41,904 nucleotides of DNA from Pseudolabrys sp. (lineage in GTDB: Bacteria > Pseudomonadota > Alphaproteobacteria > Rhizobiales > Xanthobacteraceae), in the NCBI GenBank assembly GCA_019689975.1, contig JADGGK010000021.1:1-41904 (forward strand). The letters run 5' to 3'. Position 1 is the first letter of the stretch, and every line of letters starts with the position of its first letter. Shown here in pieces: positions 8,302-17,345 of this stretch. The notes beneath the pieces were generated by a model that saw only the letters and a program-made list of their open reading frames with translations, had not been told where the DNA came from and searched no databases. The translations under genes and the position numbers were made by a program.

Positions 8302-9465
8302 TTATTTTGCCGCCGCCGGCTCTGCCCGGCCAGCGCCGCCGCCGCGCTGGCGAATTTCCTCCAGCTTCTGCGCCACATGCTGGGAGAAAACATATTGCGC
8401 CGGCCGTTGCCCTTCCAGCGGAATGTCGGGAACCATGTCGCCGTCGGTACGCACGCCGCGCCAGGCCACTCCCAACGCCTTCAGCGGGTGGCGGAACGCA
8501 TCGGCGACGGCGGAGGCTTCATAGCCGCAGTGAACCATGCAATCGGCGCATTTTTCGTAGTGGCCGGTGCCGTAGGCATCCCAGTCGGTTTCCTCCATGA
8601 GCTCGCGGAACGTCTTGGCGTAGCCTTCGCCGAGCAGATAGCAGGGTCTCTGCCAGCCGAATATGGTCCGCGTCGGATTGCCCCACGGCGTGCAGTGGTA
8701 GCGCTGGTTGCCGGCGAGGAAGTCGAGGAACAGACTCGATTGGCTGAATGACCATTTCTTGCCGCCGCGGCCGCGGCGAAAGATTTCACGAAACAACTGC
8801 CTCGTACGATCGCGATGAAGAAAGTGCTGCTGGTCTGGCGCCCGCTCATAGGCATAGCCGGGCGACACCGTGATGCCGTCGACTCCCATGGCCATGACGC
8901 TATCGAAGAAGGCGGCCACGCGTTGCGGCTCCGCGGTGTTGAACAGCGTGCAATTGACGTTGACGCGGAAACCGCGCGCTTTGGCCTGCCTGATCGCGGC
9001 GACGGCGCGGTCATAAACGCCCTCCTGGCAGACGGACGCGTCGTGCATTTCTTTGTCGCCGTCGAGATGTACCGACCAGGTGAAGAACACGCTGGGCCGG
9101 TATTGGGACAGTTTCTTTTGCATCAGGAGCGCGTTGGTGCAGAGATAGACGAACTTGCGGCGCGCAATGATGCCTTCCACGATTTCCGGCATTTTTTTGT
9201 GGAGCAGCGGCTCGCCACCGGCGATGGAAACGACCGGCGCTCCGCATTCGTCGACGGCACCGAGCGCCTCTTCAACCGACATTGACTGCCGCAGAATCAA
9301 ATCGGGATAGTCGATTTTTCCGCATCCGGCACAGGCGAGATTGCACCGGAAGAGCGGTTCCAGCATCAGCACGAGCGGGTAGCGCTTCCGGCCTGCCAGC
9401 CGCTGGCGGATGATGTAGCTACCAACCGACAGTTTCTGAATGAGTGGAATGCCCAAGATCGCCAT
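8302..9465 (-). CDS. hpnH: hopanoid biosynthesis radical SAM protein HpnH (adenosylhopane synthase)
   Basis: A 387-residue radical SAM enzyme. HpnH joins the 5'-deoxyadenosyl group of SAM to diploptene, giving adenosylhopane, the first step to extended C35 hopanoids. The [4Fe-4S]-binding cysteines are C41, C45 and C48 in the motif CNLACAGC, preceded by LMLEPLFR as in Hpn[10 protein letters not shown] is the SAM-binding GGE motif. Later Cys residues ([13 protein letters not shown]) lie in the C-terminal region. It overlaps the upstream ispH by 47 bases. The ATG at 9465 is taken, but AAGGA touches it directly; a TTG at 9456 has that Shine-Dalgarno at a better distance and may be the real start. 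Confidence 0.94.
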   Translation of the reverse strand: MAILGIPLIQKLSVGSYIIRQRLAGRKRYPLVLMLEPLFRCNLACAGCGKIDYPDLILRQSMSVEEALGAVDECGAPVVSIAGGEPLLHKKMPEIVEGIIARRKFVYLCTNALLMQKKLSQYRPSVFFTWSVHLDGDKEMHDASVCQEGVYDRAVAAIRQAKARGFRVNVNCTLFNTAEPQRVAAFFDSVMAMGVDGITVSPGYAYERAPDQQHFLHRDRTRQLFREIFRRGRGGKKWSFSQSSLFLDFLAGNQRYHCTPWGNPTRTIFGWQRPCYLLGEGYAKTFRELMEETDWDAYGTGHYEKCADCMVHCGYEASAVADAFRHPLKALGVAWRGVRTDGDMVPDIPLEGQRPAQYVFSQHVAQKLEEIRQRGGGAGRAEPAAAK

Positions 9466-10414
9466 CCTTACTGATTTTATCGGCCCCCGCCACGTCGAGC
9501 AGCTCGAACGGCACCCGAAATCTGATGTTCTCCTCTGCGCCGGGAAGCGTCGCGACCTCGACCGGTGCCAGCCGACGCAAGGTGTCGATCACGTCCTTGA
9601 CCATGATCTCGGGCGCGGAAGCGCCGGCGGTGATGCCGACCACTTCGACGTTCTCGAGCCATTCCGGTCTTATTTCTCCGCCGTTCGCAATCAAATGCGT
9701 AGGCTTTCCCGCTTCCGCGCCGATTTCACACAGCCGGTTGGAATTCGAGCTGTTCCTGGCACCGACCACGAATATCACGTCCGCCAGCTTTGTCAGCTCT
9801 AGGAGCGCGGTTTGGCGATTCTGTGTCGCGTAACAGATGTCCTCGGTACCCGGTCCGATCACGTCCGTGAAGCGGCGATAAAGCGCGGCGATAATGCCCC
9901 GCGTATCGTCGACGCTCAGCGTGGTCTGAGTGACATAGGCGATCGGCGTGTCCGCCGGCAGATCGAGCGCCTCGACGTCGGCCTCGGTCTGGACCAGCAT
10001 CACCGGTCCCGGGATCTGCCCCAGCGTCCCTTCGACCTCCGGGTGTCCCGCGTGGCCGATCAGCACCACCGTACGGCCCTGCCGCACATAGTGCCGGCCC
10101 TGGGCATGGACCTTGGAGACGAGCGGGCAGGTGGCGTTGATCACACGTAGGCCGCGCGCCTTGGCTTCGTTCTCCACGGCCTTCGAGACGCCATGGGCGC
10201 TGAAGATCGTGATCGCGTTGGGGGGCACCTCGGAGAGATCCTCGACGAACCGCGCCCCTCGCGCCTTGAGCGCGTCCACCACCCATTTGTTGTGCACGAT
10301 TTCGTGCCGCACGTAGACCGGCGGTCCGTATTTGTCGAGCGCCCGTTCGACGATCTCGATCGCCCGCACGACGCCGGCACAAAAACCGCGAGGCTTGGCA
10401 AGAATGACTTTCAT
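9419..10414 (-). CDS. ispH: 4-hydroxy-3-methylbut-2-enyl diphosphate reductase IspH (LytB)
   Basis: A 331-residue iron-sulphur enzyme catalysing the last MEP-pathway step, reduction of HMBPP to IPP and DMAPP. The three cluster cysteines are visible: C12 in PRGFCAGV, C96 in NATCPLV and C194 in [10 protein letters not shown]. The substrate-binding His residues are H41 (RHEIVHN), H74 (SAHGV) and H124, with E126 in GHPEVEGT. The start at 10414 is chosen because [15 protein letters not shown] is the conserved N-terminus and GGAGG precedes it; an upstream ATG would add a non-conserved Arg-rich tail. Its position before hpnH suggests that precursor supply is co-expressed with hopanoid elaboration. 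Confidence 0.96.
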   Translation of the reverse strand: MKVILAKPRGFCAGVVRAIEIVERALDKYGPPVYVRHEIVHNKWVVDALKARGARFVEDLSEVPPNAITIFSAHGVSKAVENEAKARGLRVINATCPLVSKVHAQGRHYVRQGRTVVLIGHAGHPEVEGTLGQIPGPVMLVQTEADVEALDLPADTPIAYVTQTTLSVDDTRGIIAALYRRFTDVIGPGTEDICYATQNRQTALLELTKLADVIFVVGARNSSNSNRLCEIGAEAGKPTHLIANGGEIRPEWLENVEVVGITAGASAPEIMVKDVIDTLRRLAPVEVATLPGAEENIRFRVPFELLDVAGADKISKDGDLGHSTHSETVGW

Positions 10415-11131
10415 GGGACGCCTCCGCTCATCCTGGCGCAAACCGTTCCCTGCGCGCGGCACGCGCTGCGACGGGCCTCGACGGCGGACTGAGCCGGTTC
10501 TGGTCGCGAGGCGTCACCGGGTCTGAAAACAGCGGACACCTTCCCTCGCCCCCCGCGGCAGCCATGTGCTGCCTAGCACGGATCGCGCCCGCCGTGGCAT
10601 GAGCGATGAAGAGATCAGCTAGAAACGCGCCGCCTAACTCGGCACGCGCCGCGCGCACGCACGCGGTGCGTCGCGCGCGCGACTGCCGCCTCATGGCCGC
10701 CGTCGGACCGGGGACCGCGGCGACGGGCCCTCGCTTCCCCGCGACCGCGCCCTGCGCCCGCCGCGCAACGCCTTGGCGGCGCGCCTTAACCGCCTGAGAC
10801 GGCGATGATAGGGCCGTGACCGCGCGCCGATGGTTCCACGCCGGCGGACGGTCCGCCATTGCCACGCCCGCGAAGGTCGCGATGGGCCCATGCATCTGCT
10901 GCATTTGCTTGGCGCCTTTCAGACATCAACGAGCGAAGGAGGAGCCGGCAATCCCGCACCACCCCTCGAACCATTCCTCACCCGCAAGGGCTTGTCTTGC
11001 CTGCCCCCAAAAGGCTTTTGTCTATCGATAATTTTACTCCGCGGCCAAAGTTCCGTTCAAGTTTCGCTGATTTTGGCCGTCGCGCGTTCTTCGCGGAGGG
11101 GCGACGAGGTCGCAAGGAAGGCTTTCGACGC
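10415..11131. other. 717-base intergenic region between divergent ispH and hpnN
   Basis: No gene is supported here. Open frames on either strand are rich in Arg and Ala, with no recognisable motif. The distal part (about 11010-11045) contains a short AT-richer stretch, TTTTGTCTATCGATAATTTT, which could hold an hpnN promoter, but no consensus -35/-10 pair is clear. The region presumably carries promoters for both ispH-hpnH and hpnN. Confidence 0.5.
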
Positions 11132-13726
11132 ATGCTGGCCGCCGCCGTGATCGCCATCGTCCGGTTCTGCACAAGATTCCCGTGGCTGATCATAGCGTTA
11201 GCCTCTTGTTTCGCCGCCGCGTCGGCGGCTTATACGGCCACGCATTTCGCGATCAATACGGATATCAACAAATTGATCTCGCCGGCCTTGGATTGGCGTC
11301 AACGCGAGCTCGCCTTCGAGAAGGACTTTCCCGGACATTTCGGGTCGACCTTGATCGTGGTCGATGGGCCGAGCCCGGAATTGGCCGCGCGCGCGAGCGC
11401 CGAGCTCGCCTCGCGCCTTGCCGCGCAGCCGCAGTTGTTCCGTTCCGTCGACGCATTGACCGACGACGCGTTCTTCCGCCGCAATGCCTTGTTGTTCCGC
11501 CCCGCCGCCGATCTCGAACGGCTGGCCCGGGGGTTGGAACAGTCGAGCACCCTCATCAGCACCCTGGTGGGGGATCCAAGCTTGCGCGGTCTTACCCGCA
11601 TGGTGTCGCTGGTCTTCATCGGGGTCCAGAACAAGATGATCGCGCTTGACGCGCTCGCGCGTCCGTTTTCGATGGCGAGCGCGACGATCGAGGACGCGCT
11701 CGCGGGCCGGCCGGCGGTTTTTTCCTGGCAGGAATTGCTGAACGGCCGCAAGTCGGAACCGAGCGAACGCCGCCGTTTCATCGAGGTGCATCCGGTACTC
11801 GACTATTCCTCGCTCGAGCCGGGCCGGCGTTCGAGCGAGGCGATCCGCCGCGCGGCGGCCGAGCTCGATCTCGGGACGAAATATCAGGCGCGCGTGCGGC
11901 TGACCGGCTCGGTGCCGATGGGCGACGAGGAGTTCGCGACCGTTCAGCACGGTGCCTTCGTCAATGCGATCGGCACGGTCGCCGTCGTGCTGCTCATTCT
12001 CTGGCTGGCATTGAAATCCGGTCGACTTATCGCGGCGGTTTTCATCAATCTGTTCGTGGGGCTTGTCGTAACCGCGGCGCTCGGTCTCATGATGGTGCAG
12101 GCGCTGAACATGATTTCCGTCGCCTTCGCGGTGCTGTTCGTCGGACTCGGCGTCGACTTCGGCATCCAGTTTTCCGTTCGCTACCGGGCCGAACGCCACG
12201 ACGTTGACAGCCTGCGCGAGGCGCTCATGCGCGCCGCGCGAAAGGCGGGCGTGCCGTTGACGCTTGCGGCGGGAGCCGTCGCGGCGGGTTTCATGTCATT
12301 CCTTCCCACAGATTATCGCGGCGTGTCCGAGCTCGGCCAGATCGCGGGCGTCGGCATGCTGATCGCCTATCTCACGAGCATCACGCTGCTTCCTGCCTTG
12401 CTGACGGTCATGAATCCGCCGGGCGAGCCGGAGCCGGTCGGCTATCGCTTCCTGGCGCCGGTCGATCGTTTCCTGCAGAAGCGCCGCGTTCCGGTCATCG
12501 CCGGGACAATCGCGGTCGTGGTGATGGGATTGCCGCTTCTGCGCAATCTCTCGTTCGACTTCGATCCCATTCATCTGCGCAACCCGCAGGCCGAGTCGAT
12601 CGCCACGCTTCTCGACCTCGGCGACGATCCTCATGTCGCGATCAACGCCATCAATATCGTGATGCCGTCGCTGGAGCGGGCAGCGGCGACTGCCGAGCGT
12701 CTGGGCAAGATCCCCGAGGTTTCGCGCACGCTCACCCTGCGGAGTTTCGTGCCCTCGGATCAATCGCGCAAGCTCGCCATCGTCCAACAGCTCGCTGCCA
12801 GACTCGGGCCGTCGCTGCGGCCGCCCGCGTCGGTGCAGCCGCCGAGCGACGGCGAGAACGTCGCGGCGCTCAACGGACTTGCCGACCAGCTCGACGGCTT
12901 CGCCGGAAAGGAGGAGGGTAAGGGCAGCGCGGCGGCAAAACGGCTCGCGGCCGATCTCCGCAGCCTCGCGCGCGCGGGCGCGGCGACGCGGAACCAGGTG
13001 CAGGAAGCGTTCATCCTGCCCCTGCAAAGCGATCTCGACAATCTGCGCGGCTATTTGCAGGCCAAAGCCGTCACGCTCGACACTGTGCCGGAAAACATCC
13101 GGCGCGAATGGCTGACGCCGGACGGGAGGGCGCGCGTCGAAGTCTGGCCGAGCGGCGACACCAACGACACCGCGGTGTTGCGAAAATTCGCCCGCACCAT
13201 TCTCGCCATGGAGCCGAGTGCGGTCGGCGGGCCAGTCTCGATTCTGAAATCCGGCGATACCGTGGTGAAGGCGTTCGTCGAAGCAGGCGTCTATGCCTTG
13301 CTGTCGATCGCCGTTCTGCTGTGGATCGTGCTGCGGCGCTTCGGCGACGTGCTGCTGACGCTCGTGCCGTTGCTGCTTGCCGGCGTCGTGACGCTCGAAA
13401 TCTGCGTGCTGATCGACATGCCGCTGAACTTTGCCAACATCATAGCGCTGCCGCTGCTGCTCGGCGTCGGCGTCGCGTTCAAGATCTACTACATCATGGC
13501 CTGGAGGGCGGGGCAGGCGAATCTCCTGCAATCGACGCTCACGCGCGCCGTCATTTGGAGCGCGTTGACCACGGCCACGGCGTTCGGCAGCCTGTGGCTG
13601 TCGCAGCACCCCGGCACGTCCAGCATGGGCAAGCTCATGGCGCTTTCGCTCGTGTGCACGCTGGCAGCGGCCGTGCTATTTCAGCCCGCGCTCATGGGAA
13701 AGCCCCGGAGCCCCGATAAGTCGTGA
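11132..13726 (+). CDS. hpnN: hopanoid transporter HpnN (RND superfamily)
   Basis: An 864-residue RND/MmpL-like inner-membrane protein. HpnN moves hopanoids toward the outer membrane. Layout: a first helix (about residues 12-32), a periplasmic domain of about 250 residues, a helical bundle from about 280 containing FVGLGVDFGIQFSVRYRAERHD, a second helix (about 457-480), a second periplasmic domain, and a final bundle with LPLLLGVGVAFKIYYIMAWR, a pseudo-twofold RND layout. The frame stays open upstream, but the ATG at 11132 is chosen because MLAAAVIAIVRFCTRFPWLI matches the family N-terminus and AAGGAAGG precedes it. The 3' end overlaps the convergent DUF2147 gene by 51 bases. Confidence 0.93.
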   Translation: MLAAAVIAIVRFCTRFPWLIIALASCFAAASAAYTATHFAINTDINKLISPALDWRQRELAFEKDFPGHFGSTLIVVDGPSPELAARASAELASRLAAQPQLFRSVDALTDDAFFRRNALLFRPAADLERLARGLEQSSTLISTLVGDPSLRGLTRMVSLVFIGVQNKMIALDALARPFSMASATIEDALAGRPAVFSWQELLNGRKSEPSERRRFIEVHPVLDYSSLEPGRRSSEAIRRAAAELDLGTKYQARVRLTGSVPMGDEEFATVQHGAFVNAIGTVAVVLLILWLALKSGRLIAAVFINLFVGLVVTAALGLMMVQALNMISVAFAVLFVGLGVDFGIQFSVRYRAERHDVDSLREALMRAARKAGVPLTLAAGAVAAGFMSFLPTDYRGVSELGQIAGVGMLIAYLTSITLLPALLTVMNPPGEPEPVGYRFLAPVDRFLQKRRVPVIAGTIAVVVMGLPLLRNLSFDFDPIHLRNPQAESIATLLDLGDDPHVAINAINIVMPSLERAAATAERLGKIPEVSRTLTLRSFVPSDQSRKLAIVQQLAARLGPSLRPPASVQPPSDGENVAALNGLADQLDGFAGKEEGKGSAAAKRLAADLRSLARAGAATRNQVQEAFILPLQSDLDNLRGYLQAKAVTLDTVPENIRREWLTPDGRARVEVWPSGDTNDTAVLRKFARTILAMEPSAVGGPVSILKSGDTVVKAFVEAGVYALLSIAVLLWIVLRRFGDVLLTLVPLLLAGVVTLEICVLIDMPLNFANIIALPLLLGVGVAFKIYYIMAWRAGQANLLQSTLTRAVIWSALTTATAFGSLWLSQHPGTSSMGKLMALSLVCTLAAAVLFQPALMGKPRSPDKS

Positions 13727-14263
13727 GCAGATTTGATCGGGAGCGCCGAGCGGTCCGCTCGGGGAGGGACGCGTCGCGTCCGGCGGAGCGCCCCGTTTCG
13801 GCATCGTCCCCGAGGGCGCGAGAGCGACCGGCGCGGCGACCCGGGTCCAGTTTTCTCCGCCGCAGAGGAATCCCAGAAAACAACCCTCGACACGCAGCGT
13901 GTCGGCATCGAGGAGGGTCATCGTGGCGGAGTAGGTGCGACCGTCCTTCGCGTTGTAAATCCTGCCTTCCCATCGATTGGACCCCGTCTGCGTCATACCC
14001 AAGAGCACGGGCATGCCGAGCGTCGGCCGCGAACGCAGCCCGGGGTCGGGGTTGTGGCTATCGACACCGGGTTTCATCTCCCATGAGACGACGCCCCAGT
14101 AGCGTCCCTCGCAGTTGACGATCTCGATATGCGCCACACGTTCGGCGACCAGCCATTCTCCGGTCGGATCCGTTGCCGCCGGGGGCGGCTCCTGCGCATG
14201 AGCCAATCCGCCTGCGATCAAGAGGGCGGCGAGACCGCCCCATGGTCCCGCTTTGCCGCGCAT
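13676..14263 (-). CDS. DUF2147-domain secreted protein
   Basis: A 195-residue exported protein. The signal peptide is MRGKAGPWGGLAALLIAGGLAHA. The mature part carries the DUF2147 pattern: PTGEWLVAERVAHIEIVNCEGRYWGVVSWE, then GMTQTGSNRWEGRIYNAKDGRTYSATMTL, ending CFLGFLCGGENWTRV. After the domain comes a roughly 50-residue Pro/Arg-rich tail that runs into the end of hpnN on the other strand. The function of DUF2147 is unknown; it is periplasmic and beta-rich. An alternative ATG at 14293 adds 10 residues; 14263 is preferred because GGTGAG lies at a suitable distance and the signal peptide then begins normally. Confidence 0.8.
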   Translation of the reverse strand: MRGKAGPWGGLAALLIAGGLAHAQEPPPAATDPTGEWLVAERVAHIEIVNCEGRYWGVVSWEMKPGVDSHNPDPGLRSRPTLGMPVLLGMTQTGSNRWEGRIYNAKDGRTYSATMTLLDADTLRVEGCFLGFLCGGENWTRVAAPVALAPSGTMPKRGAPPDATRPSPSGPLGAPDQICSRLIGAPGLSHERGLK

Positions 14264-14431
14264 TGTTTTTCTCACCGTCCTCACCGTCGTCATCCGGGTT
14301 AAATTAAATAGGAGATGGATCGGGCTCGCTCGGTGCGACAGCCGGCGAAGCGCCGTCGGTTTCGACCAGGTCCGCAGGCTAGCCGCGGACATGGACAAAA
14401 GAGCGACGATTTCACGCATTTTATTGGTCGT

Positions 14432-14457
14432 GGAACCTCCCTCATAGCATGATTGTT
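14432..14457 (+). promoter_or_regulatory. possible ECF (EcfG-type) promoter before the P450 gene
   Basis: GGAAC at 14432-14436 is followed after exactly 17 bases by TGTT at 14454-14457, one mismatch from the sigma-EcfG consensus GGAAC-N16/17-CGTT. It lies about 50 bases ahead of the preferred P450 start and in the divergent space shared with the DUF2147 gene. Sequence similarity only. Confidence 0.3.
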
Positions 14458-14507
14458 GTGATGTCGTGCCCGCGCGCGTCGTTGAAGCAGCGATCGAAGG
14501 TTTTGCG

Positions 14508-15914
14508 ATGTGGCGCCCCGACGGCCAGGCCTGCGCTGCCGACGTCGACCACGATGATCTCATACCGCCGGTGCCGGCCCCGCGCGCGCAGCCGCTCGGG
14601 CTGTTGGCGCTGCTGCGCGTGCTCACCCGCAATCCGCTCGAGGCCTGGACGGCGGCCCATTTCGAGGAACCCCTCGTAGTCGGCGGGCTCTCGGTTGCCC
14701 CGGTGGCGGTGGTCAGCGATCCTGCGGCGGTGCGCCGCGTCCTGCTCGAGAATGCCGGCAATTACGAAAAGGATTGGCTGCAGCGACGCGTCCTGGCGAA
14801 CGGGTTGACGGACGGCCTGTTGACGGCCGAGGGCCACCAATGGCGCACGCAGCGCCGCGCGCTGGCCCCGCTCTTCGCGCGCAAGACGGTGCAGAGCTTC
14901 GCGCCTGCCATGGCCGCCGCGGCCGATGACTTGATCGAGCGCCTGGCGCGCCGCGACGGACAGATCGTCGACCTTGCGGTCGAGGCGACGCGCGTGACGC
15001 TCGACGTCCTGGAACGGACGATTTTCTCCGATGGCTTCGGACACGATGCCGAGCAAATTCGGCTGGCGATGAAGACCTATTTCGAGACCATCGGGGCGAT
15101 CGATCCGTTCGATGTCCTGGGCCTGCCGCGCTTCATCCCGCGCCCCAGGCGCCGGCGCCTGCGCGCGGCCTTGCGCCTGTTCGACGCGACGATCGACGCG
15201 GTCATTTCCTCGCGCCGCCGCGCGCTCTCGCGCGGTCGCGACGGTATTCCGTCCGATATCCTCACCTTGCTGCTCGAGGCGGTCGATCCGCAGACGGGCA
15301 ACGCGCTTTCCGAGCGCGAGCTGCGTGCGAACATTCTGACTTTCATCGCCGCGGGCCACGAGACGACGGCGAATTTGATCACCTGGTCGCTTTATCTGCT
15401 GTCCCGGTCGCGCAGGTGGCGCGCGCGCCTTCAGGCGGAGGCGGATCGCGAAATCCGGCCGGGTGTCGATGTGGTCGTGGATCGGCTGGTCGAAACGCGG
15501 GCCGTACTCGACGAGGCGAATCGACTCTATCCTCCGATCGCGGCCATCAGCCGGCAGGCACTGGCGGATGACGTGCTTGCCGGCGTGCCGATCCGGCGCG
15601 GGACGATGATCGTCATCGCGCCCTATGTGCTGCACCGTCACCGCAAACTATGGGCGAAGCCCGAAGTGTTCGATCCGCGTCGTTTTCTTCCCGGTGCGCG
15701 CGAGACGATCGATCGCTTTGCCTATTTGCCGTTCGGCGTCGGTCCGAGGACCTGCATCGGCGCCGCGTTCGCTTTGCAGGAGGCCGCCATTGTCGTCGCC
15801 AAGGTCATGCGCAGCTTCGATCTCGAGGAGGCCCCGGAGCTCGCGGTAGAGCCGGTTTTGAAGGTGACCTTGCGCCCCCGCGGCGGTCTACCGTTGCGAC
15901 TCAGACGCCGCTAA
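14508..15914 (+). CDS. cytochrome P450
   Basis: A 468-residue soluble bacterial P450 monooxygenase. The I-helix oxygen-activation motif is AGHETT (residues 282-287), the K-helix ExxR is EANR followed by LYPP, and the haem-ligand loop is FGVGPRTCIG with Cys416. The N-terminus has the Pro-rich IPPVPAPRAQP stretch but no membrane anchor. The ATG at 14508 is preferred (GAAGG nearby) over an in-frame GTG at 14466. It sits next to hopanoid genes and nine bases before a deaminase gene. No ferredoxin is adjacent; a ferredoxin-reductase-type gene is at the far end of the window. The substrate cannot be told from sequence; a terpenoid role is speculation from location. Confidence 0.93.
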   Translation: MWRPDGQACAADVDHDDLIPPVPAPRAQPLGLLALLRVLTRNPLEAWTAAHFEEPLVVGGLSVAPVAVVSDPAAVRRVLLENAGNYEKDWLQRRVLANGLTDGLLTAEGHQWRTQRRALAPLFARKTVQSFAPAMAAAADDLIERLARRDGQIVDLAVEATRVTLDVLERTIFSDGFGHDAEQIRLAMKTYFETIGAIDPFDVLGLPRFIPRPRRRRLRAALRLFDATIDAVISSRRRALSRGRDGIPSDILTLLLEAVDPQTGNALSERELRANILTFIAAGHETTANLITWSLYLLSRSRRWRARLQAEADREIRPGVDVVVDRLVETRAVLDEANRLYPPIAAISRQALADDVLAGVPIRRGTMIVIAPYVLHRHRKLWAKPEVFDPRRFLPGARETIDRFAYLPFGVGPRTCIGAAFALQEAAIVVAKVMRSFDLEEAPELAVEPVLKVTLRPRGGLPLRLRRR

Positions 15915-15923
15915 AACGCCATC

Positions 15924-16562
15924 ATGCGCAGGAATGGACACGATGCCGTCAAAGCTCAAGCCGCGCTCGACGCGGCGATGATGCGCCGCTGCGTGCAGCT
16001 CTCCGCCGAGGCGGCCAAAGCGGGCGAATTTCCATTCGCGGCCCTTATCTGCGACGGCGATCAAGTGGTTGTCGAAGCCACCAATCGCGTCGCACGCGAA
16101 GCCGACGTGACGCAGCACGCCGAGCTCGTCGCCGTATCCCGGGCGCAGAGGATCCTCGGCACCAAGGATCTGTCGCGCTGCACGCTTTATTCGAACGTCG
16201 AGCCGTGCGTGATGTGCTCCTTTCCCATTCGCGAAACCCGCATCGCGCGCGTCGTCTTTGCGATCGCGTCGCCTTTCATGGGCGGTTTCTCCCGATGGAA
16301 CGTGCTGCGTGACGACCTCCTCGCCGAGCGCATGCCGGAGGCATTCGGGCCCGTTCCCGAGGTGGTCGCGGGGCTTGGGAGCCAGGAGGCGGAAACGGTG
16401 TGGCGGACGTGGAATCCGTTGATCTGGAGCATCATCCGGCGCCGCGGTTGCTTCCGGCCCTCTCCCTCGCCGGATGCCGTCGCCCGTCACGAGGCCGGGC
16501 CGGCGCGCGGCGGGCTGTTGCGCAAGCTGTTCATGGCGCACGGCGGCCGCGGCATGGGGTGA
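15924..16562 (+). CDS. cytidine/deoxycytidylate deaminase-family protein (nucleoside deaminase)
   Basis: A 212-residue zinc deaminase of the CDA/guanine-deaminase/TadA superfamily. The HAE motif has His65 as a zinc ligand and Glu67 as the proton shuttle; the second motif PCVMC supplies Cys95 and Cys98. The fold is complete by about residue 170; a C-terminal Arg/Gly-rich extension with no recognised domain follows. It starts nine bases after the P450 stop, so the two are likely co-transcribed. The motifs show a hydrolytic deaminase of a base or nucleoside-like substrate but do not identify it; the length and C-terminal extension argue against TadA. Confidence 0.82.
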   Translation: MRRNGHDAVKAQAALDAAMMRRCVQLSAEAAKAGEFPFAALICDGDQVVVEATNRVAREADVTQHAELVAVSRAQRILGTKDLSRCTLYSNVEPCVMCSFPIRETRIARVVFAIASPFMGGFSRWNVLRDDLLAERMPEAFGPVPEVVAGLGSQEAETVWRTWNPLIWSIIRRRGCFRPSPSPDAVARHEAGPARGGLLRKLFMAHGGRGMG

Positions 16563-16744
16563 TCGGGGAAGGCAAGCTGTCCGAGCGCCGGTCTCCGCGA
16601 CCGGAAGAATCGGGTGCGGAGGCGCGGCGGCTCGAACCGATCGACGGCTGCCGGGGAAGGACGGCACGCGGTCCGAGGGAAAGATCCGTTTTGCGCCGCG
16701 CGCCGTGGTACCGGGCCGAGGGGACCTTGCGACGCATTTCCGCG

Positions 16745-17026
16745 TCACTCGCCGTGCGCTTCAAGCACCTGGCGGCACGCCTTGCGCAGGCGCGAGCGGT
16801 TTTGCTGCAAGCAGCTCAGCACGCGCAACGTATCGGGAATCTGCTCGCGGCAGAAGGTCGTCGCGTCATGGCTGCATGCCGCCTGCTCCTCCGGCGTTCC
16901 CTTGAATTCCAGCAATCCGCGCTGCGGGTTGTCCGACGATGTCCGGCTTTCTTCGGCCTGAGCCGTCGAAAGGGCGGCGATGACAACGGAAATCGCAAGG
17001 AGCAGTCTGCGTGTCGTTCGTTCCAC
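16745..17026 (-). CDS. small secreted Cys-rich-repeat protein
   Basis: A 93-residue protein from a GTG start at 17026, with a signal peptide (RLLLAISVVIAALSTAQA) and a mature part of about 65 residues containing four cysteines in the pattern CSHDATTFC...VLSC...KACRQVL. This spacing matches the cysteine-rich repeat (PF00839 type, best known from eukaryotic GLG1 and also found as single copies in proteobacterial periplasmic proteins). GGGAAA precedes the GTG. No clear function is known; the cysteines presumably form two disulphides. It is convergent with the deaminase gene and separate from the ABC importer downstream. Confidence 0.65.
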   Translation of the reverse strand: MERTTRRLLLAISVVIAALSTAQAEESRTSSDNPQRGLLEFKGTPEEQAACSHDATTFCREQIPDTLRVLSCLQQNRSRLRKACRQVLEAHGE

Positions 17027-17345
17027 GTGGTCGGCTTTCCCTTGAATCTGCGGCCTGGACAACACGCCGTCGACCGCTTTGTTCCCCGGCGGTCGAGTGT
17101 ATGGGCAGCGCCGGCCGACGCCAACGCTTGCTTCGATCGTCGCGACGTTATCCACTTGCCGGAGGCTGGCGGCCTTTGCGCGTTGCGCGCGCGTCCTGCG
17201 TCGACCGGCGTCGCGGCGGCCCCCTGACTTGCATGCCCACTGAATGGCATGATTGCATGGCCGGCTCGCGGCGCGCCCCGCGCGCGCAACCGGCGTGCCG
17301 CGCGGCGCGGCCTTGCGGCCAGGCGGCCGGGATTGGGACGGCGGC
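17027..17345. other. intergenic region between the Cys-rich gene and the ABC operon 3' end
   Basis: About 320 bases with no supported gene. Read on the minus strand, a short GGCC-GCAA-GGCC hairpin (17320-17309) lies about 25 bases beyond the ABC ATPase stop. It lacks a T run, so it is not called as a terminator. The rest is GC-rich and featureless. Confidence 0.4.

Noticed and set aside
10428-10904. 158-codon minus-strand frame upstream of ispH
   Set aside because: Ala/Arg-rich, no motif, no ribosome-binding site, and it overlaps the ispH start region.
17309-17320. GGCC-GCAA-GGCC hairpin beyond the ABC operon as an intrinsic terminator
   Set aside because: The stem is only four bases and no T run follows on the minus strand.
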